A stretch of DNA of 64,000 bases, from the NCBI RefSeq assembly GCF_045528445.1, contig NZ_JBGQQU010000014.1:1-64000 (forward strand), in the 5' to 3' direction. Source of the stretch: Desemzia sp045528445 (GTDB lineage: Bacteria > Bacillota > Bacilli > Lactobacillales > Carnobacteriaceae). The notes beneath the pieces were generated by a model, which saw only the letters and a program-made list of their open reading frames with translations, had not been told where the DNA came from and made no database searches. A program made the translations under genes and the position numbers. This document shows, piece by piece, positions 17,116 to 26,197 of the stretch; positions within the stretch are counted from its first letter, which is position 1, and the number at the start of each line of letters is the position of its first letter.

Positions 17116-17877
17116 ATGACCAAACTAGGCATACAGATTTCAAGCGTTAAAAAATATCTTCAAACCCCTGAGGGAGTATTAGAATCGTTCAGAAAAGTCA
17201 GCGACATCGGTTATGATACCATTCAAATCCAATGGATCAATCCTGAAGTCCCAATCGAATTCATTCAGGCTGCTTTGAAAGAAACGAATTTGAAATGTAT
17301 AGGGACACAGGATTATTACGATGTGGTCATGGAACATTTGGATGAGGTCATTGAAATGAACGACCTCTGGGGTGGTACTTATATTACCGTCAGTGGGCTA
17401 CCAGAGCGCTACCAATCTTATGAGGGCTGTCTGGAGTATGCAAAGGAATTGAACAAGCTTTCAGAATTTCTTGAAACCAAAGAGAAAATTTTAAACTTCC
17501 ATCCAAGACAAAAGGATGTGTTTCAATATGGGGATAAAAATTCTCTTGAAATCATTTTCGAAAATACGAGAAACGAATTCCAGTTTTTATTAGACATCTA
17601 TCAGATCATTCACAGCGGTTTAGATCCGATTGAATGGATTTATAAGGTGCAAGGACGAAATGATGTGGTCCACTTCAAGGATGGGGTTGAGGAACCAAAA
17701 GGCCAACAGTTGCTTATGCCTGTTGGACAAGGTTCAATCCCATGGGAACCCATCTTTGACGCTACAATTGAAACGGGTGTAAAGTACGCTTTCGCTGAAC
17801 AAGAGACCTTTGAGAAAGAGCCTTTCCAATGTTTAAAAGAAAGCTACGATTATCTTGTAATGAATGGCATAAAGTAA
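17116..17877 (+). CDS. Sugar phosphate isomerase/epimerase (xylose isomerase-like TIM barrel)
   Basis: 253 residues from ATG 17116, chosen for the GAGAGG site; the open frame extends 42 codons upstream over promoter-like sequence containing TATAAT. The AP-endonuclease-2/xylose-isomerase-like fold is suggested by GIQISSVKKYLQTPEGVLE, ILNFHPRQKD, RNDVVHFKDG and FAEQETFEKEP, which supply the His/Asp/Glu ligands expected for a divalent metal. It is single and followed by a terminator. Substrate unknown. Confidence 0.75.
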   Translation: MTKLGIQISSVKKYLQTPEGVLESFRKVSDIGYDTIQIQWINPEVPIEFIQAALKETNLKCIGTQDYYDVVMEHLDEVIEMNDLWGGTYITVSGLPERYQSYEGCLEYAKELNKLSEFLETKEKILNFHPRQKDVFQYGDKNSLEIIFENTRNEFQFLLDIYQIIHSGLDPIEWIYKVQGRNDVVHFKDGVEEPKGQQLLMPVGQGSIPWEPIFDATIETGVKYAFAEQETFEKEPFQCLKESYDYLVMNGIK

Positions 17878-17894
17878 AACATATTGGTGATTCT

Positions 17895-17933
17895 AAAAAA
17901 GCCGAATCCTTAGCTTAAGGATTCGACTTTTTT
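17895..17933 (+). terminator. Terminator after the epimerase gene
   Basis: A 10-bp stem CGAATCCTTA/TAAGGATTCG with a 3-nt loop, flanked by A and T runs; probably works in both directions. Confidence 0.85.
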
Positions 17934-17945
17934 AATTTGATATTT

Positions 17946-18194
17946 ATGCTTGGATTACTAATTTACTATTTTGACTACAATGGTCAAACGGTAAAAATAA
18001 CTGAAAAAGTCATTTTTACCAAATCAATTCCCTTCGCTCAAATTATCGGAAGTCAGTTTTCATTAGTAGATACGAATTACCAAACTATTGGTTTCAATAA
18101 TGAATTAAAAACGATGTTCAATACGATACTCGTCAATGAGGATAGTCAAGATGAGGTCTATGAACCTATTCTGGATGGATGGATAGAAAGATAA
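17946..18194 (+). pseudogene. Gene fragment, unknown, probably truncated
   Basis: About 82 codons from ATG 17946 directly behind a terminator and with no ribosome binding site. The product begins in a short hydrophobic segment (LGLLIYYF) and continues as a soluble beta-rich stretch ending ILDGWIER, as if it were the C-terminal piece of a membrane-anchored protein whose 5' part is lost. No family recognised. Confidence 0.35.
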
Positions 18195-18238
18195 GTGACA
18201 ATAAAAGGTGTTTTTATTATACTATTGGTAACGGTTAC
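18195..18238 (+). promoter_or_regulatory. Promoter with overlapping palindromic operator, VOC gene copy 1
   Basis: GTGACA (18195-18200), 17 nt, TATACT (18218-18223), then the palindrome GTAACGGTTAC (18228-18238) right at the expected start site. That position suits a repressor. The second VOC copy lacks it. Confidence 0.5.
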
Positions 18239-18304
18239 GTTGAGTTGATTATATCAATAAAAACCGTTGGCGAAAATATAAAGTGATGAATAGGAGAGTA
18301 TAAA

Positions 18305-18685
18305 ATGCACATCGAACACATAGCACTATGGGTAAAAGACCTGAAAGGTGCAAAAGAATTCTATTGCAATTATTTTGGAGCCACTTCAAATGATGTTTAC
18401 CATAACCCTACAAAAGGATTTAAATCTTATTTTCTAACATTTGCGGAAGGTGCTCGATTGGAATTGATGACGCGTACAGATGTGACAGAAGCTCATGAAC
18501 CAGCAATGTTAGGATGGGCACATCTGGCGATTTCAGTAGGCAGCAAAGAAAAAGTAGATCAACTGACAGAACAATTGATCCAAGACGGCTACCGCTGCCA
18601 AGGACAACCACGCACAACAGGCGATGGCTATTATGAAAGTGTGATCGAAGACCCTGAAGGAAATTGGATAGAGATCACAAAATAG
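18305..18685 (+). CDS. VOC (glyoxalase/bleomycin resistance) family protein, copy 1
   Basis: 126 residues of the vicinal oxygen chelate fold: MHIEHIALWVKDLKGAKEFY at the start, HLAISVGSKEKVDQLTEQL in the middle and a final YYESVIEDPEGNWIEI metal-site strand. His5, Glu52 (LELM) and the C-terminal Glu are candidate metal ligands. Members include glyoxalases and thiol transferases; the substrate is unknown. A near-identical copy lies at 26198-26578 on the other side of the peptide transporter. AGGAGAG precedes the ATG and a promoter/operator lies at 18195-18238. Confidence 0.85.
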   Translation: MHIEHIALWVKDLKGAKEFYCNYFGATSNDVYHNPTKGFKSYFLTFAEGARLELMTRTDVTEAHEPAMLGWAHLAISVGSKEKVDQLTEQLIQDGYRCQGQPRTTGDGYYESVIEDPEGNWIEITK

Positions 18686-18830
18686 AAATAGTAAGCCCTT
18701 ATGCTTTAGTGTTAACAGCGCTTTAATACAGTGCTGTTATCCTGAATTATTCTGGATATATAATGTTTTTAAGATGAAGATCGAGGAAAGTAGTTGCAGC
18801 TATAATCTATAGGTTGAAACAAATAAAAAT

Positions 18831-18871
18831 CAGTAGTAAGGATCCTGTGTTTTACAGGATCCTTACTACTG
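18831..18871 (-). terminator. Terminator of the peptide transporter operon
   Basis: A perfect 18-bp stem, arms 18831-18848 and 18854-18871, 5-nt loop. On the minus strand it is followed by a T-rich tract, right after the binding protein stop. Confidence 0.85.
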
Positions 18872-18886
18872 ATAAAGTATTTCAGC

Positions 18887-20710
18887 TTATTTTATTGAGT
18901 CTAAATACGTTTGATAGAATTCTTCTACTTTAGCTGGATCAGCTACTAGTTCATTTCCAGTGTCTACTAATGGGCTAACCGTAGAATAAGCTTTCAATTT
19001 TAACCCATCATAAGCAGTGCTGAGTTCATCTTGGTTGATGGAGTAAAGAATCGATTTACGCAAATCAGCACTGTCAGAAACCTCACGTCCGTTGGCATTA
19101 AACAGCATATAAGCTACACCGTTACTTGGCATACTTTGTAACGATAAACTGTCTTCTCCTTCAACAACGTCATATTTTGTTTCATCTAACCCAGCTAACA
19201 AGTGAATCTCGCCAGAACGTAAGGCAGATAAAGCACTATCTGCATCTCCGATGAAACGAACCGTTACGTTAGCGATTTGAGCTGCATGTTCTGTGCCAGC
19301 CATGTAAGCAGGATTTTTTTGGAATGTAGCTTCATAATCATTTTTCTGAGTCATGATATAAGGTCCACTAGCGTACAAATGATTGTCGTATGTTTCGCCT
19401 TCTGTTACGACTCTTTGATCTCCATAAGGAATGTCAGTAGAGATGTCAAAGTTTTCCACATCATATGTGTTGATGCTTTCAACTTGCTCTTGTGAGACGA
19501 TTCCAGCAGATTGGTGTGCAAGATAATTCAAGACTTGTGGAAATGGTTCTGTAGTGGTCACTTTAACAACTTGGTATTGACCTGAAGCATTATCGACTTG
19601 CGCTGCATCTTCTACAACATTAGCAATAGGAGACTCTAAATTAGCCTCTAAAGCTTCTTTGACAGTTCCGTTTCCATCAGATAAAGAAGTATTTTCAAGT
19701 TCCGCAAGATCGGTAACTAAACTAACTGAATCAATGTGCTCATGTAAGCTGTATGTCCGGTGATCTGGAACAGAGTTGGAATCTTTAGCACGATTCAGTG
19801 AGAAAACAGCATCTTGTCCACTGACCATTTTGTCAGTATCAACGGCTTGTCCATCTTCAACGGCTGCGAAATTAATATCGTCGCGTAAAATGAAATAGTA
19901 ATCTGAATTACCTTCTGCAATCGCATGGTTGTAACTCAAAGAACCATCAGAAACCACTTGGTCATTATCTGTTAAATTTACTAATCGGACATACATATTA
20001 GTATTCAATTGGTTGATTGATCCATCATTGCCTTTGATAGGGTCTAATGAAGTCAAATCACCTATTTGTTGCGTCAATATTAATGGTTCTGTGTCGTTTG
20101 AAGCAGTTTCATTAAATTGTACCGTTTCCCAAGGGAAAGCACGTGATTTTGCTAGGCGAATAGAATCTGTGTTTAAAAGATCTTGATTAAATGCTTGAGC
20201 TTTTAAAGAAGTATAAAGTGGGACGATATAAGCATTTTCAGTAACTAAAACATCTTCTAATTCTTTATACGTTTCGGTATATTCGTCAGAAGTTTGCAAA
20301 GCAGCCTCATTGATCAAAGTATCAATTTCGCTATTAGACAGATCACTATTGTCACCACCTGTGGTAAATAAAGAACGGACAGCATAATCCGGGTTTCCGG
20401 TTACCGTTGTCCAACTTGAAATAGCTAGGTCATAATTACCAGCTTCTTTCTGTGTTTGGAAACTAGCGTAATCTGGCTGTGTGTTCAAGGTAACATCGAA
20501 ACCATTTTTGATCAATTGATCTCTAACAATATTCATGTCGGTTTCATTGCTTGAAGACCCTAATAATTCAATGGTCGTTTTTTCCGTTGTTTCACCCGTG
20601 GAAACATCAGAATTGTCATTGTTTGCTTGTTCTTCTGTTTGAACATTACAAGCCGCTAATAAAATCACACTAGTGGTAAGAGTTAGGAAAGATAATAATC
20701 GTTTTTTCAT
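18887..20710 (-). CDS. Peptide-type (family 5) ABC substrate-binding lipoprotein, apparently circularly permuted
   Basis: 607 residues with a lipoprotein signal (LLAAC, lipidated Cys21). Family 5 proteins capture peptides or nickel outside the membrane. Here the domain order is reversed. Residues about 45-195 look like the usual C-terminal lobe (TIELLGSSSNETD, FQTQKEAGNYDLAISSWTTV, LYTSLKAQAFNQDLL, PWETVQF). Residues about 205-600 look like the usual N-terminal lobe (LTQQIGDLTSLDPIKGNDGS through LRKSILYSINQDELSTAYDG) and the chain ends at KVEEFYQTYLDSIK, where the lobe boundary normally lies. Last gene of the minus-strand operon behind the Cys T-box. The family call is firm; the permutation is read by eye. 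Ligand unknown; Cys-containing peptides are suggested by regulation. Confidence 0.9.
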   Translation of the reverse strand: MKKRLLSFLTLTTSVILLAACNVQTEEQANNDNSDVSTGETTEKTTIELLGSSSNETDMNIVRDQLIKNGFDVTLNTQPDYASFQTQKEAGNYDLAISSWTTVTGNPDYAVRSLFTTGGDNSDLSNSEIDTLINEAALQTSDEYTETYKELEDVLVTENAYIVPLYTSLKAQAFNQDLLNTDSIRLAKSRAFPWETVQFNETASNDTEPLILTQQIGDLTSLDPIKGNDGSINQLNTNMYVRLVNLTDNDQVVSDGSLSYNHAIAEGNSDYYFILRDDINFAAVEDGQAVDTDKMVSGQDAVFSLNRAKDSNSVPDHRTYSLHEHIDSVSLVTDLAELENTSLSDGNGTVKEALEANLESPIANVVEDAAQVDNASGQYQVVKVTTTEPFPQVLNYLAHQSAGIVSQEQVESINTYDVENFDISTDIPYGDQRVVTEGETYDNHLYASGPYIMTQKNDYEATFQKNPAYMAGTEHAAQIANVTVRFIGDADSALSALRSGEIHLLAGLDETKYDVVEGEDSLSLQSMPSNGVAYMLFNANGREVSDSADLRKSILYSINQDELSTAYDGLKLKAYSTVSPLVDTGNELVADPAKVEEFYQTYLDSIK

Positions 20711-20766
20711 TGTACTTAACCTCCAAATTTTTTTTGTTGTGAGAAAATAATGATAAAGAATACCGG

Positions 20767-22230
20767 CTAGTTTAATTTTGGATCAGTTGCATCTCGAATA
20801 CCGTCTCCTAAAAAATTAAAGGATAAAACAAGTAAGATAATAGCTAAGCCTGGATAAATAGCCAAATAGGGATTGGTTTCTAAATATTGGCTGCCAATTC
20901 TTAAAATGTTTCCCCATTCTGGGATGTGTGCTTCCACACCGAGTCCAAGATAACTTAAGCTACTTGTCGAGATAACAGCAGTCCCAATAGTTAACGTTGA
21001 ACGCACAATCATTGGAGCCATAGCATTTGGAATAACATGCTTGGAGATGATGCGGCTGTTTGTCTGCCCTAAAGCTCGAGCAGATTCAATGTATTCCAAG
21101 TTGCTGACTTGCATCACATTTGCGCGCATCGTTCTAGCGTAAGAGGGAATCGACCCTAAACTTAATGCAATGATCAAGTTCGTTGTTGAAGCTCCAAATG
21201 AAGCTATGATCGTAATGGCTAACAGCATGCCGGGAATGGCGTACAGCACATCCAACAATCGCATGATCACGTTATCAGTCGTACGGCCGTAAAAGCCCGA
21301 TACTGCGCCTAAAATACCGCCAACTACTAAAGGAATAGCTGTTGCAATCAACCCAACCGATAGTGAGATTTGAGTACCATAAACAATTCTCGTAAAAACA
21401 TCACGCCCATAATTATCCGTCCCGAATGGATAACGTAAAGAAGGGGGGTGTAAAATAGAACTGTAGTCATTTTGAACAGCAAAAGAATAACTAAACGTCC
21501 AATTACAAGTAACTGCTAACATAATTAAGAAAGCAATGAACAACAGTCCGAGCAAAGCAGCTTGGTTTTTAATCAGCTTTTCACGAATACTTGTCTGACG
21601 TTTGCCCATATGATCGGGTTTGTTGTTTTGATAAAAAGAAGCTGCTACAAAAAAGACGAGTATATTTCCTGTAAGACCAGTCAATGCAAGAATGAATAAG
21701 GTTATTTTTTGAGTTGTTGGTTTCCAGTCAAACCATTTCTGCCCAAAAGCTAAAATGAAGCTGTGAAAGAGCACGATAACTATCATGAGGTAAAATAACG
21801 GTAGAAAAGTGTTCGATACAAACGGCTTAAATAGGTTCAAAGCCGTTACAGCAATGACCAGTATATCAACTAATACCATATAAATTGAATAAATCAGGCC
21901 AGTCGTTAGTGTTTTTTTAAACGTGGTAATTCCTGAAATAAAAGCAAAGATATTCCCTACTAAAAGACTAGCCATCAAAATCAACGAGCTGACTTTAATG
22001 GAAGAAAGGCTTGCTTCAGCATGGAAACCATCTTTTTTAACTGTTTGGAGCAATTTTTGATGCACTAGGCTGATGAATAAATTCAATATACCTATTCCCA
22101 GAATCACCGGTTTGAACCCTAATGGTTGAAATTGAATACTTAGCAGTATCCATAATGCAGCATAGCCCCAAGTCAATCCGTTGTTGAAACGGATTTGTTG
22201 GTAAATTAAATTTGTTTGATAGGATCTCAC
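20767..22230 (-). CDS. Peptide ABC transporter permease, OppC/DppC type with N-terminal membrane extension
   Basis: 487 residues, against about 300 for ordinary DppC. The first 210 residues contain roughly six extra hydrophobic segments. Then follow the family landmarks: a membrane segment near 235, the extracellular PFGTDNYGRDVFTR motif, and the inner-membrane EAA loop SARALGQTNSRIISKHVIPN that docks the ATPase. GTG start at 22230, 17 nt after the upstream permease gene. It forms the import channel with the OppB-type protein. The function of the extension is unknown. Confidence 0.9.
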   Translation of the reverse strand: MRSYQTNLIYQQIRFNNGLTWGYAALWILLSIQFQPLGFKPVILGIGILNLFISLVHQKLLQTVKKDGFHAEASLSSIKVSSLILMASLLVGNIFAFISGITTFKKTLTTGLIYSIYMVLVDILVIAVTALNLFKPFVSNTFLPLFYLMIVIVLFHSFILAFGQKWFDWKPTTQKITLFILALTGLTGNILVFFVAASFYQNNKPDHMGKRQTSIREKLIKNQAALLGLLFIAFLIMLAVTCNWTFSYSFAVQNDYSSILHPPSLRYPFGTDNYGRDVFTRIVYGTQISLSVGLIATAIPLVVGGILGAVSGFYGRTTDNVIMRLLDVLYAIPGMLLAITIIASFGASTTNLIIALSLGSIPSYARTMRANVMQVSNLEYIESARALGQTNSRIISKHVIPNAMAPMIVRSTLTIGTAVISTSSLSYLGLGVEAHIPEWGNILRIGSQYLETNPYLAIYPGLAIILLVLSFNFLGDGIRDATDPKLN

Positions 22231-22247
22231 TTAAAAGTCACCTGCTT

Positions 22248-23678
22248 TCATCGTCCGCTTTTGATCCGGGAACGAATTCTTGGATCAATAAAACTGTAAA
22301 GTAAGTCAATAAATACGTTGACGATGGATAAGATAATCGCGATATAAACGACCCCACCCATAACACTTGGAATATCTGGGACAAATTGTTTGTCAACGAT
22401 GTAGCTTCCCACACCATTGATGTTAAATACTTTTTCCGTAACAGAGGAGCCGCCAAGCATGCCGCCAAATTGTAAACCAATGATGGTCACGATAGGAATC
22501 AAAGCATTCGGTACAGCATGTCGAAGAATGACTCTTCTATTTGAGAGTCCTTTTGCTCGGGCTGTCAAAATGTAATCCTCATTGATGACCTCCAGTGTCG
22601 ATGAACGAGTCATACGAGCGACGGAAGCCATCAGGCCGGTTCCAAGAACAACGGCTGGCATAATAAGAGAAGCGATGTTGTCTGCATTGTAAGTAGCCGG
22701 CAGCCAACCCAAGTTAATGGAAAAGGTTAAAATAAAAATCAATCCTTGCCAGAAACTAGGAATGGATATTCCAATCAAAGCGATTAACATGAAAAGGTGA
22801 TCGAAAGTTGTATCGGCTTTAACCGCAGCATAAATTCCAGCAGGGAAAGCAACTGCAATGGAAAGTATCAAAGCAAATAAGGTCAATTGTAAAGTGACAG
22901 GAAAGCGGCGCATGATGGTTGTTACGACACGCTCATTTCCTTCAAAAGCATTGCCTAGATCAAACGTAAAAATACCTTTGATGGTTCGGCCTAATTGAGT
23001 TAGGTAGGGGTCATCCAACCCATGAACAGCATTAAAATTAACGATTTGTTCAGGTGTCGCTTGTTCCCCTAAAATATTCGTCGCTGAATCGGAAGGCGAC
23101 AAATACAATAATGTAAAGACAATAATGGTGACTCCGATAATAACGAACACCATCATAACTAAACGATTAACGATGTAGCGCAAAGTAGGAATGGATACGA
23201 CCAATAATAGAAAATACATAGGAAAACCTAGAAGTAAAGACAGTACAAACCAAAGAGGTTGTTCTAACCAGTGTGCGGTTTCATTCAAGAAAATCGGCTG
23301 CTCGCGGTTTGACTCTTTGTAGTAAGCTTCCACGCGTTCCTGTGTTTCTTTCTGGTAACCCACTCGATAAAGTTCGTTGACCTTTTTTTCCATCTGTGCT
23401 TGTGAGCTATGTTGTTTCAGAAAAGCAACCTTCCGTTTTTCCTGGGCCTGCAGCTTGTCTTTTAAAGATGTTGCCGCGCCGCTTTCTTCAAATTCAGTTT
23501 TGATTTCATGCTCCACAGTGCGTTTTTCAAACGGTTGGCTTTTTAGTAAGTAGCGGATGAGCACAAGAAGCTGAAAAGGGAAGCTGAGTAAACATAATCC
23601 TAAAGCGACAAAGGGTTGCTGTGAAGCTTCCTTATAAGATTGACTGACTTTTTGCAGCCAGTTTGATTTGGTGTGCAT
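22248..23678 (-). CDS. Peptide ABC transporter permease, OppB/DppB type with N-terminal extension
   Basis: 476 residues, about 160 more than usual. The canonical part begins near residue 165 (RYIVNRLVMMVFVIIGVTII) and has the GLDDPYLTQLGRTIKGIFTFDLG loop and the EAA motif ARAKGLSNRRVILRHAVPN. The extension carries a hydrophobic segment near 25-45, a charged, probably coiled region (about 55-125) and another pair of membrane segments. First gene of the minus-strand operon, directly behind the T-box leader, with a strong AGGAGG site. Confidence 0.9.
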   Translation of the reverse strand: MHTKSNWLQKVSQSYKEASQQPFVALGLCLLSFPFQLLVLIRYLLKSQPFEKRTVEHEIKTEFEESGAATSLKDKLQAQEKRKVAFLKQHSSQAQMEKKVNELYRVGYQKETQERVEAYYKESNREQPIFLNETAHWLEQPLWFVLSLLLGFPMYFLLLVVSIPTLRYIVNRLVMMVFVIIGVTIIVFTLLYLSPSDSATNILGEQATPEQIVNFNAVHGLDDPYLTQLGRTIKGIFTFDLGNAFEGNERVVTTIMRRFPVTLQLTLFALILSIAVAFPAGIYAAVKADTTFDHLFMLIALIGISIPSFWQGLIFILTFSINLGWLPATYNADNIASLIMPAVVLGTGLMASVARMTRSSTLEVINEDYILTARAKGLSNRRVILRHAVPNALIPIVTIIGLQFGGMLGGSSVTEKVFNINGVGSYIVDKQFVPDIPSVMGGVVYIAIILSIVNVFIDLLYSFIDPRIRSRIKSGR

Positions 23679-23745
23679 GCTATTTCCTCCTTCCAGTTAT
23701 TTTAGTTGTCAAAGATTCGTTAGACATGTTTTCTGAAAAATATAC

Positions 23746-24092
23746 AAAAAAAGCCCTTAAATGACTCTTCATCGAATGAAGAGCTATTTAAGGGCAAAAT
23801 GCACTATTTTACGGTTCCACCTTAATGGGTACGAAGAAAAAAGAACTGCCATTCTTGTTTTCTTTGTATGCTTGATTCGGTACGGCGCCATATCATTCAG
23901 ACGGGTATACCGATTTGCTGTAACGGGCAACCCCGATATGATCTAAAGAATCATTCCCTCAACCATACAACTCCAAGATGCACTTCCAAGTTTTCTTCTA
24001 GATCCCTTTCCACCAGACGGGACTCTCTATACTATCATCCAACTTGTACTTTTCTTTTCATAGTTTTTCAGATGTGTTCAATTGTCTAACTA
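23746..24092 (-). ncRNA. T-box riboswitch leader, predicted tRNA-Cys specific
   Basis: Minus-strand leader of the permease/binding protein operon. Stem I base GTACAA/TTGTAT, the AGAGAG distal motif and an AGTA...GAA loop E flank the specifier loop GAA-G-TGC-A, giving codon UGC (23980-23982). The T-box AAGGTGGAACCGT is at 23811-23823; its TGGA pairs with UCCA, that is a U discriminator base, as in tRNA-Cys. The terminator hairpin occupies 23753-23795 with a run of T. Uncharged tRNA-Cys should prevent termination and switch on import. Confidence 0.85.
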
Positions 24093-24098
24093 GCCATA

Positions 24099-24127
24099 AG
24101 TATAGCAAACGCTTTTATATTCGTCAA
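24099..24127 (-). promoter_or_regulatory. Promoter of the T-box operon
   Basis: On the minus strand TTGACG (24122-24127), exactly 17 nt, TATACT (24099-24104). The start is expected near 24092, just before stem I. Confidence 0.75.
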
Positions 24128-24294
24128 GCGAATATGAAAAAAACTTTTATTTAGTAAGTAATAAGCAAAAGAGGTTTATTTTTCAATTGAATCGTGTTAC
24201 ATTGCTAAGCAAAAGAACTGCCGTTCAGCACTGGAATCCATTTTATGGGTATCATTTTTCTTGGTTTCGGTTAAAAATAGTAAAGGAGTCAATT

Positions 24295-26040
24295 ATGGAA
24301 ACTCTATTGAATGTAACTAATTTGTCTGTCTCTTTTACGACAGGCAGCAACACACAGCAAGTCACATCTGAAGTTTCTTTCTCAGTTCAAAAAGGAGAAA
24401 CGATTGGAATTGTTGGCGAATCTGGCAGTGGAAAAAGTGTAACGGCTCGCTCTATTATGGGGCTGTTAGCCCCAAACGCATATGTTCATCCTGAGAGCAA
24501 TATTGTATTTATGGGAAAGAACTTACTTAACATGACTGAACGAAAAATGCAGGAAATACGTGGGAAAGATATCGGGATGATCTTTCAAGATCCGATGACT
24601 TCATTGAACCCAACGATGACAGTTGGCAGCCAAATTACGGAGACTCTTCTTTTTCATGAAAAACTATCAAAAAAAGAAGCAGAAGCCCAAGCAAAAGATA
24701 TTATGCGTCATGTTGGAATAACTGATGTAGATGTGCGGTACAAACAATACGCCCATGAATTTTCAGGCGGTATGCGTCAAAGGATGATGATTGCTTTAGC
24801 GTTAGTCTGCAAGCCGGCATTATTGATTGCAGATGAACCGACAACAGCGTTGGATGTGACCATTCAAGCACAAATTTTAGATTTACTGAAAGAGGTTCAA
24901 GAGAAATTTGGGACAGCGATTATTTTGATCACTCATGATTTTGGCGTTGTGGCAAATATGTGCGACCAAGTCCTTGTTATGAAAAACGGGCAAGTAGTAG
25001 AAACGGGCGAAACAAAAGACGTTTTTCAGCACCCAAAAGAAACGTATACTAAAATGCTTCTAGCAGCCATTCCAAATTTGCATAAAGAAAAGACAGCACA
25101 ACAGAAGAAAAAACTTGCAGAAATCCATTCAGGAAAACGAGAAAAACTCCTTGAAATATCTCATTTAGAAAAGCATTTCCCATTAGGCAAAACAGGTCTG
25201 TTGAAAGCTGTGGATGATATCAGCTTTGCCATTTACGAAGGAGAAACTCTAGGCTTAGTTGGAGAGTCGGGTTCTGGAAAGTCTACTACTGGGCGAACGA
25301 TTCTTCGTTTACATGAAGCGACTGGCGGAGAAACTTTGTATAAAGGCTTTGACTTGTACCATCTGTCTCCAAAAGAATTAAAAACCATGCGCAAACACAT
25401 GCAGATTATTTTTCAAGATCCTTACGCTTCCTTAAATCCACGAATGAAAATTCAAGATATTATTGGAGAAGCTTTGGATATTCACCACTTAGCAAAAAAT
25501 AAGAAAGAACGAAATGAAAAAGTAGCAGAATTGCTGCGTTTAGTTGGGTTGGATGAAATATTTGCACAACGTTACCCACATGAATTCTCAGGAGGGCAGA
25601 GGCAGCGGGTTGGTATTGCGCGCGCTTTAGCAGTAGATCCTGCATTTATTGTGCTCGATGAGCCATTGTCTGCTTTAGATGCTTCTATTCAAGCTCAAAT
25701 TGTGGAACTTTTAGAAGAGTTACAAGAAAAATTAGGATTGACCTATTTGTTTATTGCCCATGATTTAGCCATGGTCAAACAGATATCAGATCGAGTAGCT
25801 GTGATGTACAATGGCCAAATCGTAGAGCTGGCGGATGCGGAAGAATTATTTTCTAACCCTATTCATCCGTATACGAAAAAATTGTTGTCGGCTATTCCAG
25901 TTCCAGATCCAGTTTATGAGACTTCTAAAAAAATGACGAGTTTAGTGACCGATGAAAAAGCTGACTTTTATCCGAAAAATAGTGTCTTTAAAGAAGTTGC
26001 CGCTCATCATTGGGTAGCACAAACAGCTGAAAGGGAATAA
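24295..26040 (+). CDS. Fused peptide ABC transporter ATPases (OppD-OppF / DppD-DppF type)
   Basis: 581 residues from ATG 24295 (AAAGGAG upstream; the open frame extends further 5' without a site). Two complete ABC domains are joined in one protein. First half: GESGSGKS, FSGGMRQR, LLIADEPTTALD. Second half (from about residue 285): GESGSGKST, FSGGQRQR, FIVLDEPLSALD. Each half ends with the OppD/F-type HPYT(K)xLLxAIP segment (HPKETYTKMLLAAIP and HPYTKKLLSAIP). It energises the permeases encoded on the opposite strand, so the transporter is split into two divergent units, only one of which has the T-box. Confidence 0.93.
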   Translation: METLLNVTNLSVSFTTGSNTQQVTSEVSFSVQKGETIGIVGESGSGKSVTARSIMGLLAPNAYVHPESNIVFMGKNLLNMTERKMQEIRGKDIGMIFQDPMTSLNPTMTVGSQITETLLFHEKLSKKEAEAQAKDIMRHVGITDVDVRYKQYAHEFSGGMRQRMMIALALVCKPALLIADEPTTALDVTIQAQILDLLKEVQEKFGTAIILITHDFGVVANMCDQVLVMKNGQVVETGETKDVFQHPKETYTKMLLAAIPNLHKEKTAQQKKKLAEIHSGKREKLLEISHLEKHFPLGKTGLLKAVDDISFAIYEGETLGLVGESGSGKSTTGRTILRLHEATGGETLYKGFDLYHLSPKELKTMRKHMQIIFQDPYASLNPRMKIQDIIGEALDIHHLAKNKKERNEKVAELLRLVGLDEIFAQRYPHEFSGGQRQRVGIARALAVDPAFIVLDEPLSALDASIQAQIVELLEELQEKLGLTYLFIAHDLAMVKQISDRVAVMYNGQIVELADAEELFSNPIHPYTKKLLSAIPVPDPVYETSKKMTSLVTDEKADFYPKNSVFKEVAAHHWVAQTAERE

Positions 26041-26197
26041 AATGGCTAGATAGATATGAGGTTAAGCAACAAGAAAAAATGGTCCGCTCTAATCATCAAA
26101 GAAGATTGTCGTTGTTTTCTAACAAAAATCAGCGATAATTTTTTTGGAGCGCTTTCTTATATGAAATTAAAAATCAGGATAAAGGAGAGGTGTCGGC

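Noticed and set aside
18245..18257. Third FNR box (TTGATTATATCAA) before VOC copy 1
   Set aside because: Only three bases separate the half-sites instead of four, and it lies downstream of the likely start site.
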